64,000 nucleotides of DNA from Rhizobium sp. 11515TR (GCF_002277895.1 NZ_CP022999.1:744001-808000); one strand, 5' to 3'; shown: positions 9,082 through 18,006, counted from the stretch's first letter. The notes: generated by a model from the letters alone, not told the origin. Numbers and translations are program-made.

Positions 9082-9902
9082 TCTTCGGTTCTGGCGAGTT
9101 CTGCCGCCGCGATTTCGGCAACACGCAGCGTCGGTTCGACGTGTTCATCCTCGCCATCTTCGATCAGCCAGCTTGCTGAAAGGCCGGCCCAGGCAACGAT
9201 CCATCGCAACAGGCGCCCGCGCTCCATTCCCGCCGCCTCGGCAACGACTGCCACTTGCCGGGCAAGACGGCCGGGAGATGTGGCGACGGCGTTATCCGGA
9301 TTGCAGAAGAGATTGGCGTAGTCGAAGCCGCGTTCGCCTACGAGCCCCTTGGGATCGATCGCAAGCCAGCCGCGCTCTGAGAAGTCAAGAATATTGCCGT
9401 GATGGATATCGCCATGCAGCGCCACGACATCGCGGGGTTCCGACAGCAGTTTGCGGGCCGTGACAGCAGACCGTACGAAAGTGCCACCTTCGCAGTGGGC
9501 CATAGTTTCGAGCGAACGAAACCGGTGGACAAGCGGAATCAATTGCGGCAAGCCGCCCCCGCGAGAGGCATGAAGCCCAGCGACAGCCTCGCAGATGATC
9601 CGGCTTGCCTCGTCGTCCTCGCCATTCCTTGCCATCTCGGCAAGTGAGCGGCTGCCTGTCGCCCGTTCGAGCAGGATAGCATCGTCCTGATGTTCGAGAA
9701 CACGCGCAGCACCAATGCCATTCCACCAGACCATAAGCTCGGCCCCCGATTTCTCCTCCGGTGCGTCGGCGATCTTCAGCATCGCCGGCTCACCATCACG
9801 ACGCACGGGGAAAAGCCGGCTGGAATGCGTCACGATCGGAGCGCCATCGGGGATCAACCGCCAGAGGTCAAAATAGGCTTTGAAATCGTCACTCTCATTC
9901 AC
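9078..9902 (-). CDS. APH(6)/hydroxyurea-phosphotransferase-like kinase
   Basis: A 274-residue small-molecule kinase of the aminoglycoside/hydroxyurea resistance family (PF04655 type). It has a catalytic-loop motif HGDIHHGNIL near residue 185 followed by AIDPKG, which supplies the metal-binding Asp. Length fits streptomycin 6-kinases. Such genes are common on alphaproteobacterial replicons without a proven resistance role, so the natural substrate is unknown. It is convergent with rhaK (4-bp overlap) and is probably a single-gene unit expressed from the AT-richer region upstream. Confidence 0.75.
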   Translation of the reverse strand: MNESDDFKAYFDLWRLIPDGAPIVTHSSRLFPVRRDGEPAMLKIADAPEEKSGAELMVWWNGIGAARVLEHQDDAILLERATGSRSLAEMARNGEDDEASRIICEAVAGLHASRGGGLPQLIPLVHRFRSLETMAHCEGGTFVRSAVTARKLLSEPRDVVALHGDIHHGNILDFSERGWLAIDPKGLVGERGFDYANLFCNPDNAVATSPGRLARQVAVVAEAAGMERGRLLRWIVAWAGLSASWLIEDGEDEHVEPTLRVAEIAAAELARTED

Positions 9903-10301
9903 GCGACATCAATCTCCTCGGCATAGGCCACGCCATGACGGGCGCCGTTACCTATGTGGGTCAGCGGCGTCGAAACTTCCACTTTTAGATTCACCTCACT
10001 TTACCGCCATATCGCCTGGGTCTTGGGAGCTAGCGCGCAACAACCATCCCTCGTCAAAATTTTCGAAAAAACGCTAAAATTGTCTTCGCGACGGTTATTT
10101 TCTTGCGGAATCGTCGCAATATTCCTACACAAAATACCCTCATGAGCGCTTTCGAGATCAAAAAATGTCCGAAGGCGATCATCGGCTTCGATATCAGCCT
10201 CGTTTCTTTAAAAAGAGCGCCTCACGGCAGTTTGCGCGTCGAGACAGGTGATTGCGGACGGGTTCAAAGGGCGCTGCCGCGCCTATCCAAGGAGAGCTAA
10301 C
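9903..10301. other. Intergenic region between kinase and binding-protein genes
   Basis: About 400 bp separate two divergent genes. The stretch around 10050-10150 is clearly more AT-rich than its surroundings and probably holds both promoters. I found no convincing consensus -35/-10 pair, no long inverted repeat and no credible small ORF. The only local signal is the ribosome-binding site AAGGAGAG at 10289-10296. Confidence 0.5.
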
Positions 10302-11408
10302 ATGAGTCTGAAGACATTGACGGCCGCGACCTTCGTCGCTTCGCTGGCCTTCGCACCTCTCGCACATGCGGACATCACCATCGGCCTCATCGCGCCGCTG
10401 ACCGGCCCGGTCGCAGCCTATGGCGAGCAGGTCAAGAATGGCGCGCAGACCGCTATCGACGAAATCAACAAGAGCGGCGGCGTTCTCGGCCAGAAGCTCG
10501 TCCTGAAGCTCGGCGATGATGCCGGCGATCCGAAGCAGGGCGTATCCGTCGCCAACGGCATTGTCGGCGACAGCATCCGCTTCGTCGTCGGCCCGGTGAC
10601 TTCGGGCGTTGCCATTCCGGTTTCCGACGCGCTTGCTGAAAACGGCATCTTGATGGTCACGCCGACCGCAACCGCTCCGGATCTGACCAATCGCGGTCTC
10701 ACGAACGTCTTCCGCACCTGCGGCCGCGATGACCAGCAGGCCGTCGTTGCCGGCGAATATGTGGTGAAGAACTTCAAGGACAAGAAGATCGCCATCCTCA
10801 ACGACAAGGGCGCTTATGGCAAGGGCCTGGCGGACGCCTTCAAGGCGGCGATCAACAAGGGCGGCATCACCGAAGTCGTCAACGACTCGCTGACCCCCGG
10901 CGAAAAGGATTACAGCGCTCTGACGACGAAGCTGAAGCAGGCCGGCGTCGAAGTGATCTATTTCGGTGGCTATCATCCGGAAGCAGGTCTGCTGGCCCGC
11001 CAGCTGCACGACATCTCCGTCAAGGCGCAGATCATCGGTGGCGACGGCCTGTCCAACACCGAATATTGGGCGATCGCCAACGATTCGGCGGCCGGCACGC
11101 TCTTCACCAATGCGTCCGACGCGCTGAAGAATCCGGATTCGCAAAGCGCCGTTGCCGCCCTCAAGGCGCGCAACATCCCGGCCGAAGCCTTCACGCTGAA
11201 CGCCTATGCTGCCGTGCAGGTCCTGAAGGCTGGTATCGAAAAAGCCGGCAAGGCAGATGACGCCGAAGCCGTCGGTACTGCTCTGAAGAAGGGCGAGCCA
11301 ATCGACACCGCCATCGGCAAGGTCACCTACGGCGAAACCGGCGACCTCACCTCGCAGAGCTTCTCGCTCTACAAGTGGGAAGGCGGCAAGATCGTTTCGG
11401 CCGAATAA
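10302..11408 (+). CDS. Branched-chain amino-acid ABC transporter substrate-binding protein
   Basis: A 368-residue LivK/LivJ-type periplasmic binding protein (peripla_BP_6). A signal peptide ends at LAHA, and the mature start DITIGLIAPLTGPVAAYG is diagnostic. The GTG-type start further upstream is ignored because ATG 10302 has a strong AAGGAGAG site. No livHMGF permease or ATPase genes lie nearby, so this is an orphan SBP that must work with a transporter encoded elsewhere. A terminator-like hairpin follows. Confidence 0.88.
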   Translation: MSLKTLTAATFVASLAFAPLAHADITIGLIAPLTGPVAAYGEQVKNGAQTAIDEINKSGGVLGQKLVLKLGDDAGDPKQGVSVANGIVGDSIRFVVGPVTSGVAIPVSDALAENGILMVTPTATAPDLTNRGLTNVFRTCGRDDQQAVVAGEYVVKNFKDKKIAILNDKGAYGKGLADAFKAAINKGGITEVVNDSLTPGEKDYSALTTKLKQAGVEVIYFGGYHPEAGLLARQLHDISVKAQIIGGDGLSNTEYWAIANDSAAGTLFTNASDALKNPDSQSAVAALKARNIPAEAFTLNAYAAVQVLKAGIEKAGKADDAEAVGTALKKGEPIDTAIGKVTYGETGDLTSQSFSLYKWEGGKIVSAE

Positions 11409-11433
11409 GCCGTCACGTCATCGCTTCGAAATA

Positions 11434-11466
11434 GAGCCGGGCCACCTGTTGTTGGCCCAGCTTTTT
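11434..11466 (+). terminator. Rho-independent terminator after LivK-like gene
   Basis: GGGCCA (11439-11444) pairs with TGGCCC (11453-11458), with further pairing below one mismatch, followed by CTTTTTC. It lies 30 bp after the stop of the binding-protein gene and before the convergent isomerase gene. Confidence 0.65.
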
Positions 11467-11496
11467 CATTGGAGATGCTGCCCGAGCCGCTGCCAC

Positions 11497-12321
11497 TCAG
11501 CAAACGGTGCGGAAACGCTCGATGCAAGTGGAGAGAACCTCCTCTCCCGGCCGCTTCCACCAATTATTCTGAGAGAAGATCTCGACCTCCTGCAAGCCGA
11601 AGAAACCGGCCTTCTCGATCTCGGCGCGGATGCGCTTCAAGTCGATGACACCATCCCCCATCATGCCGCGGTCGAGCAGCAGGTCCGTGGTCGGCACCAG
11701 CCAGTCGCAGATGTGATGCGCTAAAATTCGGCCTCCAGCGCCGGCGCGCGCAATCTGCTGATAAAGCTTCGGGTCCCACCAGACATGGTAGACATCGACC
11801 GCGACACCGATGCCTTCGCCGAGGAGATCGCAGATGTCGAGCGCCTGCTCCAGCATGTTCACGCAGGCGCGGTCAGCCGCGTACATCGGATGTAGCGGCT
11901 CGATCGCCAGTGGTATGCCGGAGCTACGCGCATGCGGCAGGATCGCCGCGATACCGTCCGCCACCATCTCGCGGGCATGAGCGATATCCTTCGATCCCTC
12001 CGGCAGACCGCCAACGACGAGAACCAGGCAATCGGCATTCAGCGCCGCCGCTTCGTCGATCGCCCGCTTGTTGTCGTCAATCGCAGCCGCCCTACCCTCG
12101 GCGCTTGCGGCAGGAAACATGCCGCCGCGGCAAAGCCCGGTGACTTTCAGCCTGTTGTCGGCGACGATGCGAGCAGCCTCCGAAAGCCCGATCTTGTGCA
12201 CCTGATCGCGCCAGGGCGCGATCGCGACGATATCCTGCTTCAAGCAGGCTTCGACCGCCTGGCGCATGTCATATTGCTGGCGGACCGTCGCCAGATTGAT
12301 GGACAGACCCTCTATGGCCAT
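11497..12321 (-). CDS. TIM-barrel sugar isomerase/epimerase
   Basis: A 274-residue xylose-isomerase-like TIM barrel (AP_endonuc_2, COG1082). Candidate metal ligands are Glu in AIEPLHP, Asp and His in VDVYHVWWD, His in AHHICDW and Glu in LQEVEIF. It is the last gene of a reverse-strand operon with the DUF993 and Gfo/Idh/MocA genes (27-bp gap). Enzymes of this family isomerise or epimerise free or oxidised sugars, inosose-like compounds or hydroxypyruvate. The substrate is not evident; a keto-sugar made by the co-encoded dehydrogenase is the best guess. Confidence 0.82.
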   Translation of the reverse strand: MAIEGLSINLATVRQQYDMRQAVEACLKQDIVAIAPWRDQVHKIGLSEAARIVADNRLKVTGLCRGGMFPAASAEGRAAAIDDNKRAIDEAAALNADCLVLVVGGLPEGSKDIAHAREMVADGIAAILPHARSSGIPLAIEPLHPMYAADRACVNMLEQALDICDLLGEGIGVAVDVYHVWWDPKLYQQIARAGAGGRILAHHICDWLVPTTDLLLDRGMMGDGVIDLKRIRAEIEKAGFFGLQEVEIFSQNNWWKRPGEEVLSTCIERFRTVC

Positions 12322-12348
12322 CGTGATGATCCTCCCCGATCTTGTCCG

Positions 12349-13524
12349 CTAGTCGATGCCTACGGTGGCAAGGATCGCCTTCATGCGATAGACGGCTAGA
12401 TCCGGGTCACGCAGCACGCGCGCCGTATCCGCCAGACGGAAAAGCTCCGAAAGATGCTGGATGGAGCGGGCGCTCTGCTGGCCGCCGAGCATCTGGAAAT
12501 GATCCTGGAAGCCGTTGAGATAGGCGAGGAAGACGACGCCGGTCTTATAGAAGCGCGTCGGTGCCTTGAAGATATGGCGTGACAGCGGAACGGTCGGCGC
12601 CAGGATTGCGTGGAAGGCTTCGAGGTCGTTCTGAGCGAGCTTTGCGAGCGCCGCACTTGCCGCCGGCGCGACGGCATCGAAGATGCCGAGCAAGGCGTGC
12701 GAATAGCCCTGCTCGTCACCGGCGATCAGTTCGGCATAGTTGAAATCGTCACCGGTATACATCTTGACCGACGGATCGAGCCGGCGGCGCATGACGATTT
12801 CCTTCTCCGCCGAAAGCAGCGAAATCTTCACGCCATCGACCTTGGCCGCATTCTGATTGATGATCGCTGTCGCGGTCTCCATGGCCAGCATGTCGTCGGC
12901 CGAGCCCCAATAGCCCGCCAGCGCCGGATCGAACATCGAGCCGAGCCAATGAATGATGACGGGCTCTTTGACCTGACCGAGGATGCGGTCGTAGACCCTG
13001 ACATAGTCGTCCAGGCTCTTGGCGACTGCCGCCAGCGCCCGGCTCGCCATGAGAATGACGCGGCCGCCCTGCCCTTCCACATAGGCGACCTGTTCCTCAT
13101 AGGCGCGGATGACGTCATCGATCGTGACTTTGGGACCGGGCTGCAGGTGATCGGTCCCGGCGCCATAGGCGATCACGGCATCCGGCCGGCCGCGGGCGGC
13201 CGACTGCGCATGCGCGATCAGCTCCTTTGCGCCGGTCCAGTCAAGCCCCATGCCGCGCTGGGCGGTATCCATTGCTTCCGCGACGCCAAGGCCGAGTCCC
13301 CAGAGATACTCGCGGAAAGCGATCGTGCGCTCCCAGTCTATATTGCGGTCAAGCCAGGGATCGTTATCGGCAAGCGCATCGACCACGACATGCGCGGCAG
13401 CATAGGCCACGCGATTGAAATGATGACCGCCCGCCGGTTTCACAGGCGCCATCAACGGCTCATTGACGGGCGTGAAAGCGGCGATCGTACCATCCGCCCT
13501 TGGCAAGTGAAGGCTTCTCTCCAT
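12349..13524 (-). CDS. DUF993 family dihydrodipicolinate-synthase-like protein
   Basis: A 391-residue protein of the DUF993 family, annotated by databases as DapA-like. A (beta/alpha)8 pattern is apparent, and Lys233 in VDGVKISLL lies where the DapA-family Schiff-base lysine is found; the following TGDD element fits the DapA fold. I infer an aldolase or lyase acting on a keto-sugar acid. It lies 12 bp downstream of the dehydrogenase gene and upstream of the isomerase gene in one operon. No substrate is known to me for this family. Confidence 0.75.
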   Translation of the reverse strand: MERSLHLPRADGTIAAFTPVNEPLMAPVKPAGGHHFNRVAYAAAHVVVDALADNDPWLDRNIDWERTIAFREYLWGLGLGVAEAMDTAQRGMGLDWTGAKELIAHAQSAARGRPDAVIAYGAGTDHLQPGPKVTIDDVIRAYEEQVAYVEGQGGRVILMASRALAAVAKSLDDYVRVYDRILGQVKEPVIIHWLGSMFDPALAGYWGSADDMLAMETATAIINQNAAKVDGVKISLLSAEKEIVMRRRLDPSVKMYTGDDFNYAELIAGDEQGYSHALLGIFDAVAPAASAALAKLAQNDLEAFHAILAPTVPLSRHIFKAPTRFYKTGVVFLAYLNGFQDHFQMLGGQQSARSIQHLSELFRLADTARVLRDPDLAVYRMKAILATVGID

Positions 13525-13536
13525 GAGATCAGCCTC

Positions 13537-14694
13537 CTAACGGGCCGAAAGGGAGGGAACGTCGACCCAGCGACGCTCGGCCCAGCTCTTCTGTGCCAGC
13601 TCTGCCAGCTGCACACCCTTAGCGCCCTCGCGCAGCGTGAACTTCCACGGCGCATCCTCGGCCACATGGCACAGGAACTGCTCCCATTGCGCCTTGAAGC
13701 CGTTGTCGAAGGCCTGCGTATCGGGCACCTCTTCCCAGGTATCGAAGAAATTGATCGGCTGCGGCTGATCCGGGTTCCAGACGGGCTTCGGCGTGTTGAC
13801 CCGATGCTGCGTCCAGCAGCGCATCAGACCGCAGACGGCCGATCCATGGGTACCGTCGACCTGGAAGGTAACGAGATCGTCGCGGCGAACCCTGACCGCC
13901 CAAGAGGAGTTGATATGCGCGATAACGCCACCTTCGAGCTCGAAGGTTGCATAGGCGGCATCGTCGGCATCGGCAACATAGATGTTACCGTTCTCATCGA
14001 CGCGGCTTGGAATATGCGTCGCGCCGAGGCAGCTGACCGACCTGACCTCACCAAAGAGATTATCGAGCACATAGCGCCAATGCGGCAGCATATCGAGGAT
14101 CATGCCGCCGCCATCCTTTTTGCGGTAGTTCCAGGACGGACGCTGTGCCTTCACCCCCCAATCGCCTTCGAAGACCCAGTAACCGAATTCGCCCCGCACG
14201 GAGAGGATCTTGCCGAAGAAGCCGCTGTCGCGCAGCATGGCGATCTTGCGCAAGCCCGGCAGGAAGAGCTTGTCCTGGACGACGCCGTTCTTGACGCCGC
14301 GACGCTCGGCGGAAGCAGCAACCGAGAGCGCCTCCTCCAGCGTCTCGGAGATCGGCTTTTCGCAATAGACATGCTTGCCGGCGGCAATCGCCTTTTCGAG
14401 AAGCTCGACGCGCATCTGCGTCGAACCGGCATCGAAGAAGATCGTATTGTTGGGATCGGCAAGAGCGGCATCGAGATCGGTCGTGGTCTTCGAAAGACCA
14501 TGCTTGCGGGCGATCGCCTCGATCTTCTCGGCATTGCGGCCGACAAGCAGCGGCTCCGGCATCAGCCGGTCGCCGTTCGACAGAAGAACGCCGCCCTGCT
14601 CGCGGATCGCCAGGATGGAACGCACGAGATGCTGGTTATAGCCCATGCGGCCGGTAATGCCGTGCATGATGATGCCGATCGGCTTCGTTGCCAT
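13537..14694 (-). CDS. Gfo/Idh/MocA family oxidoreductase
   Basis: A 385-residue NAD(P)-dependent sugar or cyclitol dehydrogenase. The Rossmann segment HGITGRMG is at residues 11-18, and the family-defining EKP (residues 112-114, CEKPISE) carries the catalytic lysine. The reading frame opens 93 bp earlier, but ATG 14694 is preceded by GGGAGGAAG and the upstream part contains the operator palindrome. It is the first gene of the TetR-controlled operon and probably oxidises a sugar hydroxyl to give the substrate of the two downstream enzymes. Confidence 0.85.
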   Translation of the reverse strand: MATKPIGIIMHGITGRMGYNQHLVRSILAIREQGGVLLSNGDRLMPEPLLVGRNAEKIEAIARKHGLSKTTTDLDAALADPNNTIFFDAGSTQMRVELLEKAIAAGKHVYCEKPISETLEEALSVAASAERRGVKNGVVQDKLFLPGLRKIAMLRDSGFFGKILSVRGEFGYWVFEGDWGVKAQRPSWNYRKKDGGGMILDMLPHWRYVLDNLFGEVRSVSCLGATHIPSRVDENGNIYVADADDAAYATFELEGGVIAHINSSWAVRVRRDDLVTFQVDGTHGSAVCGLMRCWTQHRVNTPKPVWNPDQPQPINFFDTWEEVPDTQAFDNGFKAQWEQFLCHVAEDAPWKFTLREGAKGVQLAELAQKSWAERRWVDVPSLSAR

Positions 14695-14714
14695 GAGTTT
14701 CTTCCTCCCGTAAA

Positions 14715-14728
14715 TAACTATATAGTTA
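14715..14728. promoter_or_regulatory. Palindromic operator upstream of dehydrogenase operon
   Basis: TAACTATATAGTTA is a perfect 14-bp palindrome 20 bp upstream of the Gfo/Idh/MocA start codon. Read on the reverse strand with flanks it is GTAACTATATAGTTAT, which differs at two symmetric positions from the palindrome upstream of the TetR gene. It is the probable TetR operator and would block transcription of the operon. Confidence 0.7.
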
Positions 14729-14823
14729 CATAACTGACACGGCGAGCCGATGCTGTCAACGGCCATCGTCAATGGCCGCGACGGCAATCATCTGCCGTTG
14801 CTGAGCTCGTGGCTCCGGGGATT

Positions 14824-15534
14824 TCAGGGACGCAGATAGGCGAAAATCACATCGACGATATGCTCGCCCCAGGCGTCGATCTCACTCTTGTCAGAGAGGT
14901 TCCGACGGAAGATCGTCGAGAGCGTCCAGCGGTTCGTGAGGAAGAACGAGCCGAGGGCCGCAATGCTCATATAGATCTTCACCGGATCGCAGCCGCTGCG
15001 GAATACGCCCGTCGCCACACCGCGATCAAGCAGGCCGGATATCTCCGACACCAGCGGCGAGTGCAGCTCGAAAATGCGCGCCGAACGCTTCAGGAAGCGG
15101 GCCTTATGCATGTTTTCCGTGCTGAGAATCCCCAGGAATTCCGGGTGATCCAGAAAATATTGCCAGGTGAAGACGACCAGCTCCCGCATGCCGTCGGCAG
15201 GCGAGCGATGCGAGAGATCGAGCCGTGCTTCCGCCGAACGGATCGCGATATAGCTACCTTCCAGAACGGCGACGTAGAGCGCATCCTTGCCGCCGAAATA
15301 GTGATAGAGCATCCGCTTGTTGATTTTCGCCCGTTCGGCGATGGCATCGACGCGAGCGCCGCCATAGCCGCGCTCGGCAAATTCCTTGGTCGCAGCCGCC
15401 AAAATCGCCTTACTGGTGCGTTCCGCATCCCTGAGACGGGGCCGTTCCGAAGCTGCGCGCGAGGGTGTTTTCTCTGCATTCGCAAGGCCTGCATTCCTTG
15501 CGCTACGCTTCACGGTCTTGGCTTCTGACATCAT
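14824..15534 (-). CDS. TetR/AcrR family regulator
   Basis: A 236-residue regulator with a basic, disordered ~35-residue N-terminal extension before the TetR helix-turn-helix (about residues 38-84, including RMLYHYFGGKDALY) and a C-terminal ligand domain. ATG 15534 is chosen because GGGAG lies just upstream; an alternative start at 15549 adds five residues. It is transcribed toward the carbohydrate operon and is separated from it by a 129-bp gap containing one operator. A matching operator lies ~100 bp upstream of its own start, suggesting autoregulation. Confidence 0.87.
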   Translation of the reverse strand: MMSEAKTVKRSARNAGLANAEKTPSRAASERPRLRDAERTSKAILAAATKEFAERGYGGARVDAIAERAKINKRMLYHYFGGKDALYVAVLEGSYIAIRSAEARLDLSHRSPADGMRELVVFTWQYFLDHPEFLGILSTENMHKARFLKRSARIFELHSPLVSEISGLLDRGVATGVFRSGCDPVKIYMSIAALGSFFLTNRWTLSTIFRRNLSDKSEIDAWGEHIVDVIFAYLRP

Positions 15535-15637
15535 GGCTCCCGGCGGCATTTCGTAAGGCTTATGCGGCCCACCCTCGCGCCGATAAGTAACCGATCATCG
15601 CATAAGTTGACAGCCCCCGGTGAATCGAAGGCAATAG

Positions 15638-15651
15638 TAACCATATGGTTA
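15638..15651. promoter_or_regulatory. Palindromic operator upstream of tetR gene
   Basis: TAACCATATGGTTA is a perfect 14-bp palindrome lying between the TetR gene and the divergent flavoprotein gene. With flanks it reads GTAACCATATGGTTAT, matching the site at 14714-14729 except for one symmetric base pair per arm. It is the likely autoregulatory site and could also affect the divergent gene. Confidence 0.7.
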
Positions 15652-15812
15652 TATCGATTTAAATGTGGATATGGCGAAGGATACCGAGAGGAAACGTGGG
15701 ATTTCCGGCGCTGCCGTAACCCGTCTGAACAACAGTGAGATTGGACTCGGACGGCGACAATCTTGCGTTCGGCCCCTATCCGGCCTTAGACAACAATAGC
15801 AAGCGGCATCGG

Positions 15813-17030
15813 ATGAGCATGACCAGAAACCAAATCGCAATCATTGGCGGCGGCCCTGCCGGGTTGATGGCGGCAGAGACCTTATCGCGGCTTGGCCATC
15901 GCATCGTGGTCTATGACAGCATGCCGACGGTTGCGCGCAAGTTTCTGCTGGCCGGAAAATCCGGTCTCAACATCACGCATTCGGAAGATTACGGTGTTTT
16001 TGCCACCCGCTTCGGCGCTGCTTCGTCCCGATTGCGCGCGGCGCTTGACGATTTCCAGCCTGATGAGATCAGAGCCTGGGCGAAAGGCCTGGGAACGGAA
16101 ACCTTCATCGGCTCGTCCGGCCGCGTCTTCCCGAAAGTCATGAAGGCGTCGCCGCTGCTGCGTGCCTGGCTGGCGAGGCTGGAGACGCTAGGCGTCAGCA
16201 TCATGACGCGGCACCGCTGGTGCGGCTTCGAGGACGACAGTCTAGTCTTCGAAACAGTAAACGGGCGCGAGCTCGTGCGTCATGACGCCGTTCTGCTCGC
16301 GCTCGGCGGGGCAAGCTATGCCCGGCTCGGATCGGACGCGGCATGGGTCAGCTGGCTTCGCGACAATGGGATCGACATAGCCACCTTCCAGCCGGCCAAT
16401 TGCGGCTTCGACGTCACCTGGAGTGCGACCTTCAGCGAGCGCTTTGCCGGCGAACCCCTCAAGGCCGTCACGGCAACATCGGAAGCCGGGACTTTTCCCG
16501 GCGAATTCGTCATCTCGAAAACAGGGATCGAGGGCAGTCTGGTCTATGCGCATGCAGCCTCGTTACGCGACCGGTTGGCAAAAATGGGCGAGGCCTCGCT
16601 CATTGTCGACTTGGCGCCCGGACGCAATGAGGAGCGTTTGGCGCGCGATCTAGCGCGGCAGGATTCCAAGGCAAGCTTCTCCAATCGCCTGCGCAAGGGC
16701 GCCGGCATCGAGGGCGTCAAGGCGGGTCTTTTGCGCGAGCTTGCCGAACCCGCCGTTCTCTCGCATCCGGAAGCGCTTGCCGGCCTGATCAAGGCTTTGC
16801 CGATTCCGTTGCTGAGGCCGAGACTCATTGCCGAGGCCATCTCGTCTGCCGGCGGCATTCGTTGGGATGAGCTCGACGAAAGATACATGCTGAAGAAGCT
16901 CCCCGGCATGTTCGTCGCCGGAGAGATGATCGATTGGGAAGCGCCGACGGGCGGCTATCTTCTGACGGCCTGCTTTGCGACCGGGCATGCAGCGGCAAAA
17001 GGCATGGATTCCTGGCTCAAGGCCAGTTGA
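15813..17030 (+). CDS. HI0933/YhiN-type flavoprotein (TIGR03862-like)
   Basis: A 405-residue predicted FAD protein. The dinucleotide-binding motif IIGGGPAGLMAAE is near the N-terminus, GKSGLNITHSE follows as in the HI0933 family, and the C-terminal segment MFVAGEMIDWEAPTGGY contacts FAD in relatives. The frame extends 78 bp upstream, but the family begins near M-S-M-T-R. These proteins are widespread; a clear reaction is not established. It is a single gene, convergent with the epimerase gene after 22 bp. Confidence 0.85.
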   Translation: MSMTRNQIAIIGGGPAGLMAAETLSRLGHRIVVYDSMPTVARKFLLAGKSGLNITHSEDYGVFATRFGAASSRLRAALDDFQPDEIRAWAKGLGTETFIGSSGRVFPKVMKASPLLRAWLARLETLGVSIMTRHRWCGFEDDSLVFETVNGRELVRHDAVLLALGGASYARLGSDAAWVSWLRDNGIDIATFQPANCGFDVTWSATFSERFAGEPLKAVTATSEAGTFPGEFVISKTGIEGSLVYAHAASLRDRLAKMGEASLIVDLAPGRNEERLARDLARQDSKASFSNRLRKGAGIEGVKAGLLRELAEPAVLSHPEALAGLIKALPIPLLRPRLIAEAISSAGGIRWDELDERYMLKKLPGMFVAGEMIDWEAPTGGYLLTACFATGHAAAKGMDSWLKAS

Positions 17031-17052
17031 TCGAAGCCGGAACGCCTGAGCT

Positions 17053-18006
17053 TTAGCCGATCCGGCCCTTCTCCATCAGCCAGGCAACCGCTTCCTGAAC
17101 GGCCTGCAACGAGGTGTAGCGGGGCCGGTAGCCAAGCAGTCTTTCAGCCTTCGCAATCGAGCAATTCGGGCTTCTGGCAATGTGCTCCCAGGTCGCCTGC
17201 GCATCTTCCGCCGACTGGCTTTCGGCCCATGCCCCATAGGGCAGGAATTCCAACTTTGGCTCATGTCCGAACCAGCGCGACATGGCCTCTGCATAGCCTC
17301 TGAGCGTCAACGCACCGCCTGAAACCGCATGAAAAGCCTCTCCCGTCGAGACCCGCCAATTGGCAATAGCGCCCATGAACATTTGCGCGACATCATCGGC
17401 ATGAACGTGGTGGACTGTCTCCAGGCCGAAATTCGGCAGAACGAAGGTTTCACCGCGCGCCAAGGTCGAAAACGCCGACAAGTTGAAATGCCCGGCGGGA
17501 TTAAGAGGCTCCCAGCCTGGACCGACGATATGGCCGGGATGGATCAGGGTTGCGGGGAATCCCCTGCGGCGCGCCTCCTCAAGCAAATGCGCTTCGATCG
17601 CCGCCTTCTGAATGCCATAATCGCCGAAGGGCCGCTTCGGCGCCTCTTCCGGCGTCGGAACAACGGTCGAAAATCCATGCGTCCAGATCGTGCCCGTATG
17701 CAGGAAATGGCCGACATGATCGGTGAGCGCCTCCGTCAGATGCCTTGCGCTGTCGAGCGTGAAGCAGATCATGTCGATGACGATATCCGGTTTCAAGGCG
17801 CGAATGGCTGGACCGAAGCTGCCTTCCTTCTCCATGGCGGAGCGATCCATCGCCTGCATCTCCACATCATTCCACGCTTTGTTCGGCGAATAGGGTTTGG
17901 CCTGGCCGCGGCTGATCGCCACGACCTCATGCCCCGCTTCCACGAGCCGCGGCACGAGATAGGTGCCGATATGGCCCGTTGCACCGATAATCACCGTGCG
18001 CGTCAT
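17053..18006 (-). CDS. NAD-dependent epimerase/dehydratase family protein
   Basis: A 317-residue extended SDR. It has the N-terminal nucleotide motif GATGHIGTYL and a central YGIQK sequence matching the catalytic YxxxK. The substrate cannot be inferred; relatives act on nucleotide sugars or isoflavone-like compounds. It is apparently monocistronic and convergent with the flavoprotein gene. Confidence 0.8.
   Translation of the reverse strand: MTRTVIIGATGHIGTYLVPRLVEAGHEVVAISRGQAKPYSPNKAWNDVEMQAMDRSAMEKEGSFGPAIRALKPDIVIDMICFTLDSARHLTEALTDHVGHFLHTGTIWTHGFSTVVPTPEEAPKRPFGDYGIQKAAIEAHLLEEARRRGFPATLIHPGHIVGPGWEPLNPAGHFNLSAFSTLARGETFVLPNFGLETVHHVHADDVAQMFMGAIANWRVSTGEAFHAVSGGALTLRGYAEAMSRWFGHEPKLEFLPYGAWAESQSAEDAQATWEHIARSPNCSIAKAERLLGYRPRYTSLQAVQEAVAWLMEKGRIG

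Noticed and set aside
10103..10300. Possible small gene of 65 codons upstream of the LivK-like gene
   Set aside because: No ribosome-binding site or family resemblance; it runs into the SBP leader and the region looks like promoter DNA.
12610..14733. A 707-codon open frame on the plus strand
   Set aside because: It lies antisense to the DUF993 and Gfo/Idh/MocA genes, shows no domain, and its long openness is explained by GC-rich codon bias of the real genes.
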